DNA of 64,000 nucleotides, from the NCBI RefSeq assembly GCF_026966905.1, contig NZ_JAPUBN010000013.1, forward strand, positions 186,001 through 250,000. Direction: 5' to 3'. Below the pieces are notes generated by a model, which saw only the letters and a list, made by a program, of their open reading frames with translations, was not told the DNA's origin and searched no databases. Made by a program: the position numbers and the translations under genes. This document shows positions 16,664 through 25,845 of the stretch, piece after piece; position 1 is the stretch's first letter; each line of letters starts with the position of its first letter. Source of the stretch: Marinomonas phaeophyticola. Its GTDB lineage: Bacteria; Pseudomonadota; Gammaproteobacteria; Pseudomonadales; Marinomonadaceae.

Positions 16664-17692
16664 ATGAAACGTACACAATTAGTTAAAGTATTAACAACGG
16701 GTTTATTAATTGGATCTTCTGCAATGACATTTTCCGCTGATTACGATTTCACTATCGCCACCACGACTCCTGTAAACTCTCCCTGGGGGAAAACGCTATC
16801 GAGCTTTCAAGGTTTGGTGAGCGAGTATACAAATGAACAAGTTAATATTAATGCGAGCTTTGGCGGAGCCCTTGGTAACGATACACAATTACTGCAAAAG
16901 GCTCAGCTAGGCTCAACCGTGCAGGGGGCTCAATCATCGGGCGCTAATCTAGGGTCTGTCGTTCATGCATTTAAAGCATTTGATGTCCCTTATATTATTA
17001 ACAGTGTTGAAACGAGTACTAAACTTTTCTATCCCAATGGGTCCCTTGGCGGTGCGGCGGTAGATGAGTTGCAATCCTTGATGGCAAAGAAAAACCTTCG
17101 CTTACTTTACGTTATGCCATTTGAGTTCCGAGGTATATTAACGACGGAGAAAGAAGTTCGTACTCCTGCTGATATGCAAGGGTTAAAAATTCGTGTTACT
17201 CCAAGTGAGGTGGAGCGTAATATGATCACTGAGTTAGGATCAGGTGCAACAACGCTGGGCATTTCCGAAGTATACACGGCGCTGCAAACGGGCACTGTTG
17301 ATGGGTTGGCTATTCCGCCAATTACAGCGGTTGCTTTTGGTCTTCATGAGGTAGCAGGTAATATTAATCTATTAAACTTCCAACCTCATGGTTCCTTTAT
17401 GACAGTGAATGCGAGAGCATGGAATAAAATGCCTGCCGATCTGCAAGAAAAGGTTCAAAAAGCCGCAGATGAAGCGGTTCTAGAGAACGCTCATGTTTTC
17501 CGTTCTGAGTTAACAACAGCATTGTCTAAATTCAAATCCCAAGGTGTTGGTGTTATAACGCCGTCAGAAGAAGAGCAAGCTGAGTTCGCTGCTATTATTC
17601 AAGGGCCTGCTACCAAGATTGCAACCAAAGGCTTTAATAGCGATGAAACACACTTTTTCGAAACATTAAAAAGCACATTGGATAATATCTAA
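16664..17692 (+). CDS. dctP: TRAP transporter substrate-binding protein (DctP family)
   Basis: 342 residues. A signal peptide (residues 1-24, ending MTFSA before DYDF) sends it to the periplasm. The DctP fold is recognisable from TPVNSPWGKTLSSFQ, the ligand segment ILTTEKEVRTPADMQGLKIRVTPS containing the Arg that normally salt-bridges a substrate carboxylate, and YTALQTGTVDGL. It binds an organic acid, here perhaps a sulfated one given the neighbouring sulfatase (inference). The ribosome site is AAAGGAC. It is followed by a strong hairpin before the membrane subunits. Confidence 0.92.
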   Translation: MKRTQLVKVLTTGLLIGSSAMTFSADYDFTIATTTPVNSPWGKTLSSFQGLVSEYTNEQVNINASFGGALGNDTQLLQKAQLGSTVQGAQSSGANLGSVVHAFKAFDVPYIINSVETSTKLFYPNGSLGGAAVDELQSLMAKKNLRLLYVMPFEFRGILTTEKEVRTPADMQGLKIRVTPSEVERNMITELGSGATTLGISEVYTALQTGTVDGLAIPPITAVAFGLHEVAGNINLLNFQPHGSFMTVNARAWNKMPADLQEKVQKAADEAVLENAHVFRSELTTALSKFKSQGVGVITPSEEEQAEFAAIIQGPATKIATKGFNSDETHFFETLKSTLDNI

Positions 17693-17699
17693 AAACATA

Positions 17700-17725
17700 G
17701 GGCAGGATCTTTCCTGCCCCTTTTT
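17700..17725 (+). terminator. Intra-operon Rho-independent terminator/attenuator
   Basis: GGGCAGGA (17700-17707) and TCCTGCCC (17712-17719) form a perfect 8-bp GC-rich stem with a TCTT loop, followed by C and TTTTT. It lies in the 48 bases between the dctP stop and the small-permease start. Partial termination here would give many copies of binding protein per permease. Confidence 0.8.
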
Positions 17726-17740
17726 AAAGTTGAATTTAAT

Positions 17741-18250
17741 ATGCTAAAGCTAATCAAAATAATGGATAAATACTTCGAGGAATTCTTGTGTAGCATCATG
17801 ATTGGCTATATTGCTATATCTTTGAATATTGAAGTATTTAATCGTTACTTTCTTAATTCCCCTTCTGCATACACGGATGAAATTGCTCGTACCTTAATGA
17901 TTATGTTGATCTTTCTTGGCGTGCCTTGGGCCGTAAAGTTAAACAAGCATGTTGTCATTGATCTTATACCGACATCGGAAAAGTGGCGCTCTAGACGAGT
18001 GTATATAGAACTTATTTCTCACCTTATCTTTATTGTATTCAGTATTTTATTTGCTTTGGCGTCTTATCGAGCGGCCGAATTTCATCATATGCTAGGATCC
18101 GTTACTGAGGGGCTAGGTCTTCCTTATTGGCTACTTCTTGGGACCCTGCCTGGGGTGTTTGTACTGACTGTTTTCCGTCTTTTGCAACGTATCTATGTTT
18201 TGTTAAAAAATAGAAATGTTGCCACTCCTCAGGAGCCATTGAATGTCTAG
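17741..18250 (+). CDS. dctQ: TRAP transporter small permease (DctQ family)
   Basis: 169 residues with four hydrophobic segments. FNRYFLNSPSAYTDEIARTLMIMLIFLG is the typical DctQ region (N-R-Y/F...W/Y-x-x-E). It partners the large permease to drive Na+-dependent uptake of the DctP-bound substrate. The ribosome site is weak, as the gene starts just after the attenuator hairpin. The stop overlaps the start of dctM by 8 bases (18243-18250), so translation is coupled. Confidence 0.9.
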   Translation: MLKLIKIMDKYFEEFLCSIMIGYIAISLNIEVFNRYFLNSPSAYTDEIARTLMIMLIFLGVPWAVKLNKHVVIDLIPTSEKWRSRRVYIELISHLIFIVFSILFALASYRAAEFHHMLGSVTEGLGLPYWLLLGTLPGVFVLTVFRLLQRIYVLLKNRNVATPQEPLNV

Positions 18251-19519
18251 TTTAGAAATTACATTGATAGTGTGCTCGTTTTTCCTGTTTATCGCTTTTC
18301 AGGTGCCTGTTGCCATTGCTTTAGGTTCGACCTTGTTCGTTGCTTTTTACTCAATGGGGTTTGATACGATTGAATTAGCTTTAGACGCCTATCAATCTTT
18401 AGATAGCTTTCCATTATTAGCGATTCCAATGTTTATTTTAGCAGGAACATTGATGGCTACCGGTGGTGTAGCTCAGCGAATATTGGATATGGCTGATGAA
18501 TTTGTCGGTCATTTACCCGGTGGTCTAGCGATCGTTACTATTTTTGCCTCTTTACTGTTTGGTGGTCTCTCTGGTTCGGCTCCAGCCACTGTTGCCGCTA
18601 TTGGTACGATAACCATCCCTGCGATGATCAAACAAGGTTACAATAAGGGGTTTGCCGCGGGATTAACGGCGTGCTCTGGTGTCATCGCTATATTGGTACC
18701 GCCTTCAAACCCTATGATTATCTATGCTCTGGCTCAGCCAGGAACCTCTGTCTCTTCTATGTTTTTGAGTGGTTTATTGCCAGGTTTTTTACTTGCCCTT
18801 GGTATTGCCATTCCCGCTTATTGGGTATCAAAGAAGAACAATTGGGGCGGCAGTCGAGAGGCTGGTACCTGGAAAAGTCGTTGTAAAGCCATATTCGATG
18901 CTAAATGGGCGATTCTGACGCCAGTGATTATTTTAGGGGGCATTTACTCAGGAGCATTTACCCCTACTGAATCGGCGGCGGTTGCTTCTCTCTATGCCTT
19001 TATTATAGGTGTGTTTGTCCATAGAGAAATTAAACTGCATAACGTTGCGAGCATTTTTTCTCAGTCCGCTATTATGTCCGTAGTGGCGATGTTTTTGATT
19101 CCTTTTGCGGTTGTTTTAGGGAAATTATTATCGTCACAACAAGTACCTGAATTGATTACAGCGTCTATGTCCGGTTTTATGGATGGTAAGGTCATCACCA
19201 TATTAATGGTCATTCTCTTGTTGCTGTTTGTAGGGTGTTTTATGGACACCTTAGCGTCGATTATTGTCTTAACGCCTCTGCTGTACCCCATGTTGAGTCA
19301 ATACGGCATCAGTCAGTATCATTTTGGTATTATTTTGATTGTGTGCTTAGGTCTAGGGTTTGTGACTCCCCCTTAGGTGGCAATTTATTTATAGCAAATC
19401 AAATCAGTAAAACCTCGGTCCAGCAAGTCTTTGTCGGTGCTTTACCTACCCTTGGCGGTATGCTGGTGGCGGCGTTATTGATTGCTTTTATTCCCCAAAT
19501 ATCAGAAGTGTTTCTATGA
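18243..19519 (+). pseudogene. dctM: TRAP transporter large permease (DctM family), frameshifted near the 3' end
   Basis: The first frame gives 377 residues of DctM (11 or so membrane segments; FGGLSGSAPATVAAIGTITIPAM, GAFTPTESAAVASLYA) and stops at TAG 19374-19376 right after GLGFVTPP. The adjacent frame continues with the expected end PLGGNLFIANQISKTSV...FIPQISEVFL to TGA at 19517-19519. One more base in the C5 run at 19368-19372 would restore VTPPLGGNLF and a 425-residue protein, the usual family length. So this is a single-base deletion losing the last 48 residues, or a homopolymer sequencing error. Flanking dctPQ are intact, which makes error or recent mutation more likely than old decay. 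Confidence 0.85.
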
Positions 19520-19540
19520 TCGCTACTCTTAAGTGAGGTG

Positions 19541-19737
19541 AATAAAAAACGGATATCGGTCGGTGTAGGGTTTTCCAGCAGTAACAGAAGGCAATGAAAA
19601 GGACATGATTGCTTGATGTGAACCTGAAACCATCAGATACATAAACGCTGTGATAAACCATAAAGACCGGAGTATACGATTGTTTTTATTCGGATGGATG
19701 CGCCTTAGATAATGGCCTTCTGTCCGTTTTTTATTTT
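19541..19737. repeat. Nested inverted repeat in the gap before the racemase gene
   Basis: AATAAAAAACGGA (19541-19553) pairs with TCCGTTTTTTATT (19723-19735), and within it CAGAAGGC (19585-19592) pairs with GCCTTCTG (19715-19722). On the right the two segments abut; on the left 31 bases separate them. The 305-base gap 19520-19824 otherwise shows no gene. The right end (CGGA...TCCG followed by TTTTTT) might also work as a weak terminator. The ~200-bp arrangement could be the remnant of a small mobile repeat. Confidence 0.4.
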
Positions 19738-19824
19738 GCTATGTGTCACTATATTTCCGATTGCTCCTGCCTATACTGTTACTAACACTTTATCGCATTG
19801 TCTGTTTAGTAATAGGAGATAAGA

Positions 19825-20517
19825 ATGAAAACAATAGGCCTGATTGGTGGTATGAGTTGGGAGTCAACGGCGAGTTATTATCGTTTAATGAATCAAGGGG
19901 TAAGGTCGAGATTAGGTGGCTTACATTCCGCTAGAATCTGTCTCTACAGCGTTGATTTTGCTGAAATCGAAGTGTTGCAACGTACTCATAAGTGGCAGGA
20001 GGCCGCGGCTATTTTAATGGATGCGGCAGGTCGCTTAGAATCGGCGGGAGCAGATTATCTTCTTATTTGTACTAATACCATGCATAAGGTGTTTGCAGAG
20101 GTGCAAGCGTCCATCACCATTCCTGTTGTACACATTGTTGACGCTACAGCGAAGCAATTAAAGCAAGATGGCATTACTAAAGTTGGTTTGTTGGGTACGC
20201 GTTTTACGATGGAAGACGCCTTTTATAAGGACAGAATGCAACAAGATCATGGTATTGATGTACTGGTGCCGGACCAAACTCAAAGAGACTTAATACATGA
20301 GATTATTTATCAAGAACTGTGCTTAGGTGAGATAAAAGACACTTCCCGTGAACAGTATTTAAATGTCATTCAAAGTTTGTATGCTCAAGGTGCTGAAGCG
20401 ATTATTTTAGGTTGCACAGAAATTGCGTTATTGGTACAGCCTCAGCACACGACCATTCCGCTTTACGATACTACAGCTATACATGCTAACGATGCGGTAG
20501 ACATGGCTCTAGAGTAA
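19825..20517 (+). CDS. ygeA: Broad-specificity amino acid racemase YgeA
   Basis: 230 residues, the same length as E. coli YgeA and very similar to it by eye: MKTIGLIGGMSWESTASYYRL at the start, then GLHSARICLYSVDF and ADATAKQL-like segments. The two catalytic cysteines of the PLP-independent Asp/Glu racemase fold lie in LLICTNTMHK (near residue 83) and ILGCTEIALL (near 197). The enzyme interconverts L- and D-amino acids. AGGAGAT is 7 bases upstream of the ATG. It is separated from the TRAP genes by 305 bases, so it is probably an independent unit. Confidence 0.9.
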   Translation: MKTIGLIGGMSWESTASYYRLMNQGVRSRLGGLHSARICLYSVDFAEIEVLQRTHKWQEAAAILMDAAGRLESAGADYLLICTNTMHKVFAEVQASITIPVVHIVDATAKQLKQDGITKVGLLGTRFTMEDAFYKDRMQQDHGIDVLVPDQTQRDLIHEIIYQELCLGEIKDTSREQYLNVIQSLYAQGAEAIILGCTEIALLVQPQHTTIPLYDTTAIHANDAVDMALE

Positions 20518-20648
20518 TAAATGAAGTGACCAGACTGTTATATATCCGCTTGTATGAGTAAGGTGCTCACGTTACTATTTTAGAAAATAATTTTTGTCTT
20601 TAATATACAAAACGCCCTCCGAATTGGACGATTACAAAAGGAAACCGT

Positions 20649-21269
20649 ATGGATATTCTGCAAGGCTTATTAATCATTACGACCATACATTTGCTGGCGG
20701 CTATGTCTCCTGGGCCGGATTTTCTCTTAGCGTCCCAGCAGACACTCGTGAATGGGAAAAAGGCAGGGCTTTTGGTGAGCTTAGGCATCACTCTAGGGCT
20801 ATCTATTCACATTCTATATTCTGGACTTGGATTAGCGGCGGTGATTGCTAATTCTGTGACGGCGTTATGGATTATAAAAATTCTGGGTGGTAGTTACTTA
20901 TTGTACTTGGGCTGGAAGGGGATTCGTTCAACAGCTACTCAGGGAAACTTAGAAAATAAGAATGTGAAGAAACATTCTAATATGAAGAATATAGGTATTG
21001 GTTTTTTATGTAACGCCCTTAACCCAAAAGCGCCTATTTATTTTGTGTCACTTTTTACTGTGGTGTTATCACCGGATATTTCTTTATTTGAGTTGTCGAT
21101 TTACGCTGTTTGGATGATGGTAATTCAAATGAGTTGGTTTTCTGTTGTGGTGCTTTTACTTTCTTCCCCACCAGTATATCGTCGCTTTAAGTCGGTGTCT
21201 CACTGGGTTGACCGAGTGATGGGCGCGGCTATGATTGGTTTAGGTTTAAAAGTGATTTTAACTCGCTAA
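20649..21269 (+). CDS. LysE/RhtB family amino acid exporter
   Basis: 206 residues with about six membrane segments. The signature AAMSPGPDFLLASQQTLVNGKKAGLLVSLGI near residues 18-48 is diagnostic of the LysE/RhtB family, which exports amino acids such as threonine, homoserine, lysine or leucine by proton exchange. GFLCNALNPKAPIYFVSLF is the second conserved block. The ribosome site is AAAAGGA. It lies 131 bases after ygeA; export of amino acids or their D-forms would fit that neighbour but is speculation. Confidence 0.9.
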   Translation: MDILQGLLIITTIHLLAAMSPGPDFLLASQQTLVNGKKAGLLVSLGITLGLSIHILYSGLGLAAVIANSVTALWIIKILGGSYLLYLGWKGIRSTATQGNLENKNVKKHSNMKNIGIGFLCNALNPKAPIYFVSLFTVVLSPDISLFELSIYAVWMMVIQMSWFSVVVLLLSSPPVYRRFKSVSHWVDRVMGAAMIGLGLKVILTR

Positions 21270-21342
21270 TCATTTAATTATTATGTTCAGTGTCGCTGTG
21301 CAAAGGGAAAGGCCGTAGGCACCTATTTTAGAGGGTAAAGTT

Positions 21343-21675
21343 ATGCCGCATGTGCGTGTGAGAGGGTTGTCTTTTGAAGCGTTAGAGTCCATCGCAGAAG
21401 AATTAGTGGAGTCATTAGCCGTAATTACCGATACGCCGAACTCGCATTTTACATTGGAATACCAGGCGGTAAGCTATATTCTAGCGGGAGGCGCTTCCCC
21501 AGCGTATCCTTTTTTTGAAGTTATCTGGTTTAACCGTGGTAATGATGTAAAAGCTCAGGTAGCCGCCTGTATTGATGACCTGGTGCGGCCTTTAATTTTA
21601 ACGGGGCAAGATATCACAGTGATGTTTCATGATACTAAAGGTGGGGATTATTTTGAGAATGGCGAACACTTTTGA
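21343..21675 (+). CDS. DUF1904 family protein
   Basis: 110 residues. MPHVRVRGLSFEALESIAEELVESLAVI and FEVIWFNRGNDVKAQVAACIDDLVRPLI match the DUF1904 family, small proteins with a tautomerase-like plan including an N-terminal proline after Met. The function of the family is unknown to me. GAGGGTAAAG precedes the ATG. It is probably the end of a ygeA-lysE-DUF1904 run, closed by the bidirectional terminator. Confidence 0.75.
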   Translation: MPHVRVRGLSFEALESIAEELVESLAVITDTPNSHFTLEYQAVSYILAGGASPAYPFFEVIWFNRGNDVKAQVAACIDDLVRPLILTGQDITVMFHDTKGGDYFENGEHF

Positions 21676-21707
21676 AATGCAGTGGTCAGAAACGCCCGTC
21701 ATTAGAT

Positions 21708-21746
21708 AAAAAAACGGCTTTCCATTTTTGGTTAGCCGTTTTTTTT
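21708..21746. terminator. Bidirectional Rho-independent terminator
   Basis: AAAAAAACGGCT (21708-21719) and AGCCGTTTTTTTT (from 21734) form a stem with a GC core and 14-base loop. There is a T-run after the stem on the plus strand and A-run before it (T-run on the minus strand). It closes the DUF1904 gene (+) and the arginine operon ending with astB (-). Confidence 0.85.
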
Positions 21747-21770
21747 AGATCTTTCGTTTTGTAAATCTTA

Positions 21771-23120
21771 TTAGCCTTTTTGGAAGTCGTATACACTGCC
21801 AAGCTGCATGATTTTTGTCAGTTCATCCAGTGCGGTACGGCTTTCCATTAATAGTTGAGGATCAGCTAAATCTTTTTCTATTAAACGATCTCTATAGTGC
21901 TTATCTACCCATTGATTTAGTGTAGCGTATAAAGCATCATTCATTAAGCAATGAGGGTTGACCGCTGCGTGTTCAGCTTCCGTTAGGACAACTCTTAAAC
22001 GTAAGCATGCAGGGCCACCACCGTTGCTCATGCTTTGTTTTAAGTCATACACTTTGACTTGATTAATAGGGCCTTGACCTGCAACTAGGCTATTCAAGTA
22101 TTCCCATACCGCAGGAATATTTTGACATTCACCAGGCACGACGATTGTCATATCATTGGCGTTACGGCTTAATAACTGACTATTGAATAGGTAGGATTTT
22201 ACACACTCTTCCACAGACACTAATTGACTTGGCACTTCAATAAAGTGGAACGTTTCTGGGTTGTCACCCCATGCGGTCATAATGTCTTTTTGCATTTTTT
22301 CTGTATCAAGGAAGGCTTCTTGATGATAGAAATGAGCATTACGATTACCAACAGCGATTACGTCATTATGGAAAACACCAGCATCAATTACGGCTGGATT
22401 CTGTTGCGCATAAACCACTTTCTCATCCGTTAATCCATGCATACGGGCAACCGCTTGAGAGGCTTCTAAAGTGTGTCTTGCTGGAAAACGGCTTGGTTTA
22501 GGTACGGACGAATCAAAAGCTGCCATACCATAAACAAAAAACTCAATACCTTGTTGGCCGTATTCTGCACTGAAACGAGTATGGTTTGCAGCACCTTCGT
22601 CACCAAAGTGATCAACACTTGGTAAGGCTTGGTGATGAGCAAAATGTTCTGCGTTATTAAATGTTGCCGCTAAAATTGCCCCTGTTGTTTCGTGTTCAAT
22701 GGAACGGTGAAACTTATTCACTAGGTTTGCGGGAGTAAAGTGAACCCGACCGTCGTGAGTGTCAGCACTTGGAGAAACCGTCGCCGCATTGGCTGTCCAC
22801 ATACAAGAAGCGGAACTGGCTGCAGCTAAAATTTTAGGTGCATGCTTGGATGCTTGTTGTAGTACTTGAGCGTCCGAACCAGAAAATCCTAAACGACGCA
22901 AACTAGGAATATGAGGACGTTCATGAGGTGCAAGCACCCCTTGGATAAATCCCATATCGGCCAAGGCTTTCATTTTGGTCAGACCTTGCTTTGCCGCTTC
23001 TTTTGGATTAGATGGCTGATCCACATTATTCAATGAGGCGACGTTGCCGAATGACAAACCGCTGTAATTGTGTGTTGGGCCAACTAAGCCATCAAAATTT
23101 GCTTCATTTGCCTTATTCAT
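21771..23120 (-). CDS. astB: N-succinylarginine dihydrolase
   Basis: 449 residues. The start [21 protein letters not shown] is the family signature. The later blocks [23 protein letters not shown] and [19 protein letters not shown] carry the conserved His, Glu and catalytic Cys of this amidinotransferase-fold enzyme. It converts N2-succinylarginine to N2-succinylornithine with release of NH3 and CO2, step two of the arginine succinyltransferase (AST) pathway. It is last in the minus-strand cluster, 98 bases after astD, with a perfect hairpin in between. Confidence 0.96.
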   Translation of the reverse strand: MNKANEANFDGLVGPTHNYSGLSFGNVASLNNVDQPSNPKEAAKQGLTKMKALADMGFIQGVLAPHERPHIPSLRRLGFSGSDAQVLQQASKHAPKILAAASSASCMWTANAATVSPSADTHDGRVHFTPANLVNKFHRSIEHETTGAILAATFNNAEHFAHHQALPSVDHFGDEGAANHTRFSAEYGQQGIEFFVYGMAAFDSSVPKPSRFPARHTLEASQAVARMHGLTDEKVVYAQQNPAVIDAGVFHNDVIAVGNRNAHFYHQEAFLDTEKMQKDIMTAWGDNPETFHFIEVPSQLVSVEECVKSYLFNSQLLSRNANDMTIVVPGECQNIPAVWEYLNSLVAGQGPINQVKVYDLKQSMSNGGGPACLRLRVVLTEAEHAAVNPHCLMNDALYATLNQWVDKHYRDRLIEKDLADPQLLMESRTALDELTKIMQLGSVYDFQKG

Positions 23121-23144
23121 TAGAACCTCTGAAATCGATAAAGG

Positions 23145-23176
23145 GCAACTGAACGGTTTTTACCTTGTTCAGTTGC
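23145..23176 (-). repeat. Perfect hairpin between astD and astB
   Basis: GCAACTGAAC (23145-23154) and GTTCAGTTGC (23167-23176) are exact inverted copies with a 12-base loop. It sits in the 98-base gap between astD and astB. No T-tract follows on the minus strand, so mRNA processing or stability control within the operon is more likely than termination. Confidence 0.6.
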
Positions 23177-23218
23177 TAGATGGAAAGCATTAAACTGTAG
23201 TATGGAGTAGGCTCTATC

Positions 23219-24715
23219 TTATAAAGTAAGGCCTGGTACTAATTTATCTGGAACTGAAAGTGCTTCAACTTCAATACTTGCCACTGGGTAGGCACAGTAA
23301 TCAGCGGCATAATACGCACTTGATCTGTGGTTACCACTCGCGCCGGTTCCACCAAATGGTGCCGCACTGGAGGCACCGGTTGTTTGTCGGTTCCAGTTAA
23401 TAATCCCCGCACGGCTATTACGGAAAAACCAATCATATTCCGTTGCATCATCTGAAAGAATGCCCGCAGATAAACCAAAACGTGTGTTATTGGCGATGGT
23501 CATGGCTTCATCCATTGAAGAGTAACGAATAACCGTGAGTAAAGGACCAAAATGTTCGTTATCAGGTAGTGAAGACAGAATGTCTGTTGCATCAACTATC
23601 CCTGGAGTGACAAAACCGCTATCACTGGGACCACGGCTCATTGGATAAAGAGAATGTGCACCCAGTTTGATTAAGTTGTTATAGGCTTGTAGTAAACCGT
23701 CTGCGGCTTGAGAAGACACAACAGGGCCCATAAATGGCTGTTCCGCGGCATCGAAACGATCGATATTAAGTTTGCTGGTGGTTTCCAATAATTTTGCTAT
23801 TACAGCATCACCATGAGCGCCTGTAGGTACTAGCAAACGGCGTGCACAAGTACAGCGTTGACCGGCAGAAATAAAGGCAGACTGAATAATCTCATGTACG
23901 GTGGCATCAATATTTTCAGTCTTTTCAGATACAAGAAGAGGGTTATTGCCACCCATTTCAAGAGCGAGTATTTTCCCAGGATGACCAGCAAAGTCTTTAT
24001 GCAATATGTGACCAACTTGAGGGCTACCTGTAAAGAATAAACCATCAATACCATCATGATTAGCAAGGGCAACGCCTGTGTCTCTTTCCCCTTGAACCAT
24101 GTTTAGCACACCTTTTGGAAGGCCTGCCTGTTCCCACAGCTGAAGTACAAAGTCAGATGTTGCCGGTGCTTGTTCACTTGGCTTGAGTACAATGGTGTTG
24201 CCGGCAATTAATGCAGGCACAATGTGGCCATTAGGCAAATGGCCAGGGAAATTATAAGGACCAAACACAGCGACAACACCGTGAGGCTTATGACGTAAGC
24301 GAGCCGTTGCGCCAGGCATAGGTGTAGTTTTTTCACCAGTACGCTCATTATAAGCTTGTTTTGAAATGGCTACTTTTCCGACCATTGCGGCGGCTTCCGT
24401 GCGTGTTTCCCAAATCGGCTTACCCGTTTCACGACTGATAGTGTGTGCGATTTTTTCGCTATTTTCTTTTACTAGTTCAGCAAAGCGATCAATGATAACG
24501 AGGCGATCAGCTAAATCCATATTAGCCCAATTAGAAAAAGCACCACGAGCTGCTTGAATAGCCATGTCAACTTGTTCTGCGCTGGCACTGTTGCTTTCCC
24601 AAACCAAAGACGCATCGGAAGGGTCAATGGAACGGCTAAGTTTACCTTGACCTTGTACCCATTCACCGTTGATGTAATGAGCCTGTTTCACGTTAGTTAA
24701 TAAAGTAGTTGTCAT
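23219..24715 (-). CDS. astD: Succinylglutamate-semialdehyde dehydrogenase
   Basis: 498 residues, an aldehyde dehydrogenase with HYINGEWVQGQG at the start, VAVFGPYNFPGHLPNGHIVPALIAGN (cofactor region), the general-base Glu in LALEMGGNNPLLV and the catalytic Cys in SAGQRCTCARRL. The PGHLPNGHIVPAL form is characteristic of AstD. It oxidises N-succinylglutamate 5-semialdehyde to N-succinylglutamate with NAD+, step four of the AST pathway. It sits 33 bases downstream of aruG. Confidence 0.95.
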   Translation of the reverse strand: MTTTLLTNVKQAHYINGEWVQGQGKLSRSIDPSDASLVWESNSASAEQVDMAIQAARGAFSNWANMDLADRLVIIDRFAELVKENSEKIAHTISRETGKPIWETRTEAAAMVGKVAISKQAYNERTGEKTTPMPGATARLRHKPHGVVAVFGPYNFPGHLPNGHIVPALIAGNTIVLKPSEQAPATSDFVLQLWEQAGLPKGVLNMVQGERDTGVALANHDGIDGLFFTGSPQVGHILHKDFAGHPGKILALEMGGNNPLLVSEKTENIDATVHEIIQSAFISAGQRCTCARRLLVPTGAHGDAVIAKLLETTSKLNIDRFDAAEQPFMGPVVSSQAADGLLQAYNNLIKLGAHSLYPMSRGPSDSGFVTPGIVDATDILSSLPDNEHFGPLLTVIRYSSMDEAMTIANNTRFGLSAGILSDDATEYDWFFRNSRAGIINWNRQTTGASSAAPFGGTGASGNHRSSAYYAADYCAYPVASIEVEALSVPDKLVPGLTL

Positions 24716-24748
24716 TTGATTGCTTCCTTAATGAGTAAACGTTGAGCG

Positions 24749-25786
24749 TTAGCGACGAGATGACAATTCGACAATACGAACTGTGTCTTTGTTGTTAATG
24801 CAAAGGTGATCAGCTTCTTCTTGAGAAAGCATGATAGAGCTGCCTGGAGCACTGGTACGTTGAATAAGAATACAGCGGAATTCAGCCAGTTTGGTGTTAG
24901 AAACCATGTAGTATTCACCGTCATTTAGACTTTTGGGTTGTCCTATATTAGCAATGGCTAAACGGCTGTTGCGAACAGCACGAATGTCTTGCACTCGAGC
25001 TTCAATGGTTGGCCCGCCATCAAAAATGTCTACATAATTTTCGTATCTGAACCCTTCTTGTTCTAAAAGGCGCAAAGCAGGCGCAGTTTTATCATGGACT
25101 TTTCCTAGAACCTCTTTGGCTTCATCTGTTAATAGAGAAACGTAAACAGGGTTGTTAGGCATTAGCTCGGCGATAAATTGCTTGCCCCCTAACGAGGTCA
25201 TTTCATCTGCTTTTTTGAAATCAATAGAGAAAAAGTGACGACCTAAACTTTCCCATAGAGGAGAGCGGCCATTCTCATCACAAACGCCTCTCATTTCAGC
25301 AAACACTTTTTCAGTGAAGCGTTCAGGGAATTGGGCTAAAAACATAAAGCGGCATTTTGATAACAATTGACCGTTTTTAGAATGACGGTAGCCTTCGTCT
25401 AAAAATAAGGTACAAAGTTCACTGAAGCCTGTGTAGTCATTATTTAGAACAAGCGTTGGCATAATGTTATGCACACCGAGTTCTCTGGAAGAATGCACTA
25501 GGTTACCTAAGTGATAACTGTAGAAAGGTTCGTCTAAACCTACTGTGCCTAGTAATCCACTGGTGCCTACAATTTCGCCTGTTTCAGTATCTTCTAAGAC
25601 AAGTAAATAACTTTCGTCTGCAGGTTGACTGATATCTTCTTTTGCAAAAGATTGAACCGATGCTTCAATTTTTTTAGACAATATTTTGTTGTCTGGTATT
25701 AAAGAGGTGAAGCCCACCCCTGTTTTCTCGGCCAGCTTGTGTAAAGATTCCAATTCATCTTTTTGTATTGGTCGAACAATCATCAT
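24749..25786 (-). CDS. aruG: Arginine N-succinyltransferase, beta-type subunit
   Basis: 345 residues, AstA/AruG family: MMIVRPIQKDELESLHKLAEKTGVGFTSLI at the start, SLGRHFFSIDFKKADEMTS, NYVDIFDGGPTIEARVQDIRAV. It transfers succinyl from succinyl-CoA to the alpha-amino group of arginine, the first AST step. Pseudomonas aeruginosa uses two paralogous subunits, AruF and AruG, and both are encoded here in tandem. Two consecutive ATG codons (25786 and 25783) are possible starts. Confidence 0.93.
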   Translation of the reverse strand: MMIVRPIQKDELESLHKLAEKTGVGFTSLIPDNKILSKKIEASVQSFAKEDISQPADESYLLVLEDTETGEIVGTSGLLGTVGLDEPFYSYHLGNLVHSSRELGVHNIMPTLVLNNDYTGFSELCTLFLDEGYRHSKNGQLLSKCRFMFLAQFPERFTEKVFAEMRGVCDENGRSPLWESLGRHFFSIDFKKADEMTSLGGKQFIAELMPNNPVYVSLLTDEAKEVLGKVHDKTAPALRLLEQEGFRYENYVDIFDGGPTIEARVQDIRAVRNSRLAIANIGQPKSLNDGEYYMVSNTKLAEFRCILIQRTSAPGSSIMLSQEEADHLCINNKDTVRIVELSSRR

Positions 25787-25845
25787 AATCTTAAGTCTCT
25801 TAAATGAATAAAATAAAGCGCAAGTGCTTGTGGCATTGCATCATT

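Noticed and set aside
19368-19376. Programmed -1 frameshift in dctM
   Set aside because: The context ACT CCC CCT TAG is not a canonical X-XXY-YYZ slippery heptamer, no stimulatory hairpin was seen, and TRAP permeases are not known for recoding. Deletion or sequencing error is simpler.
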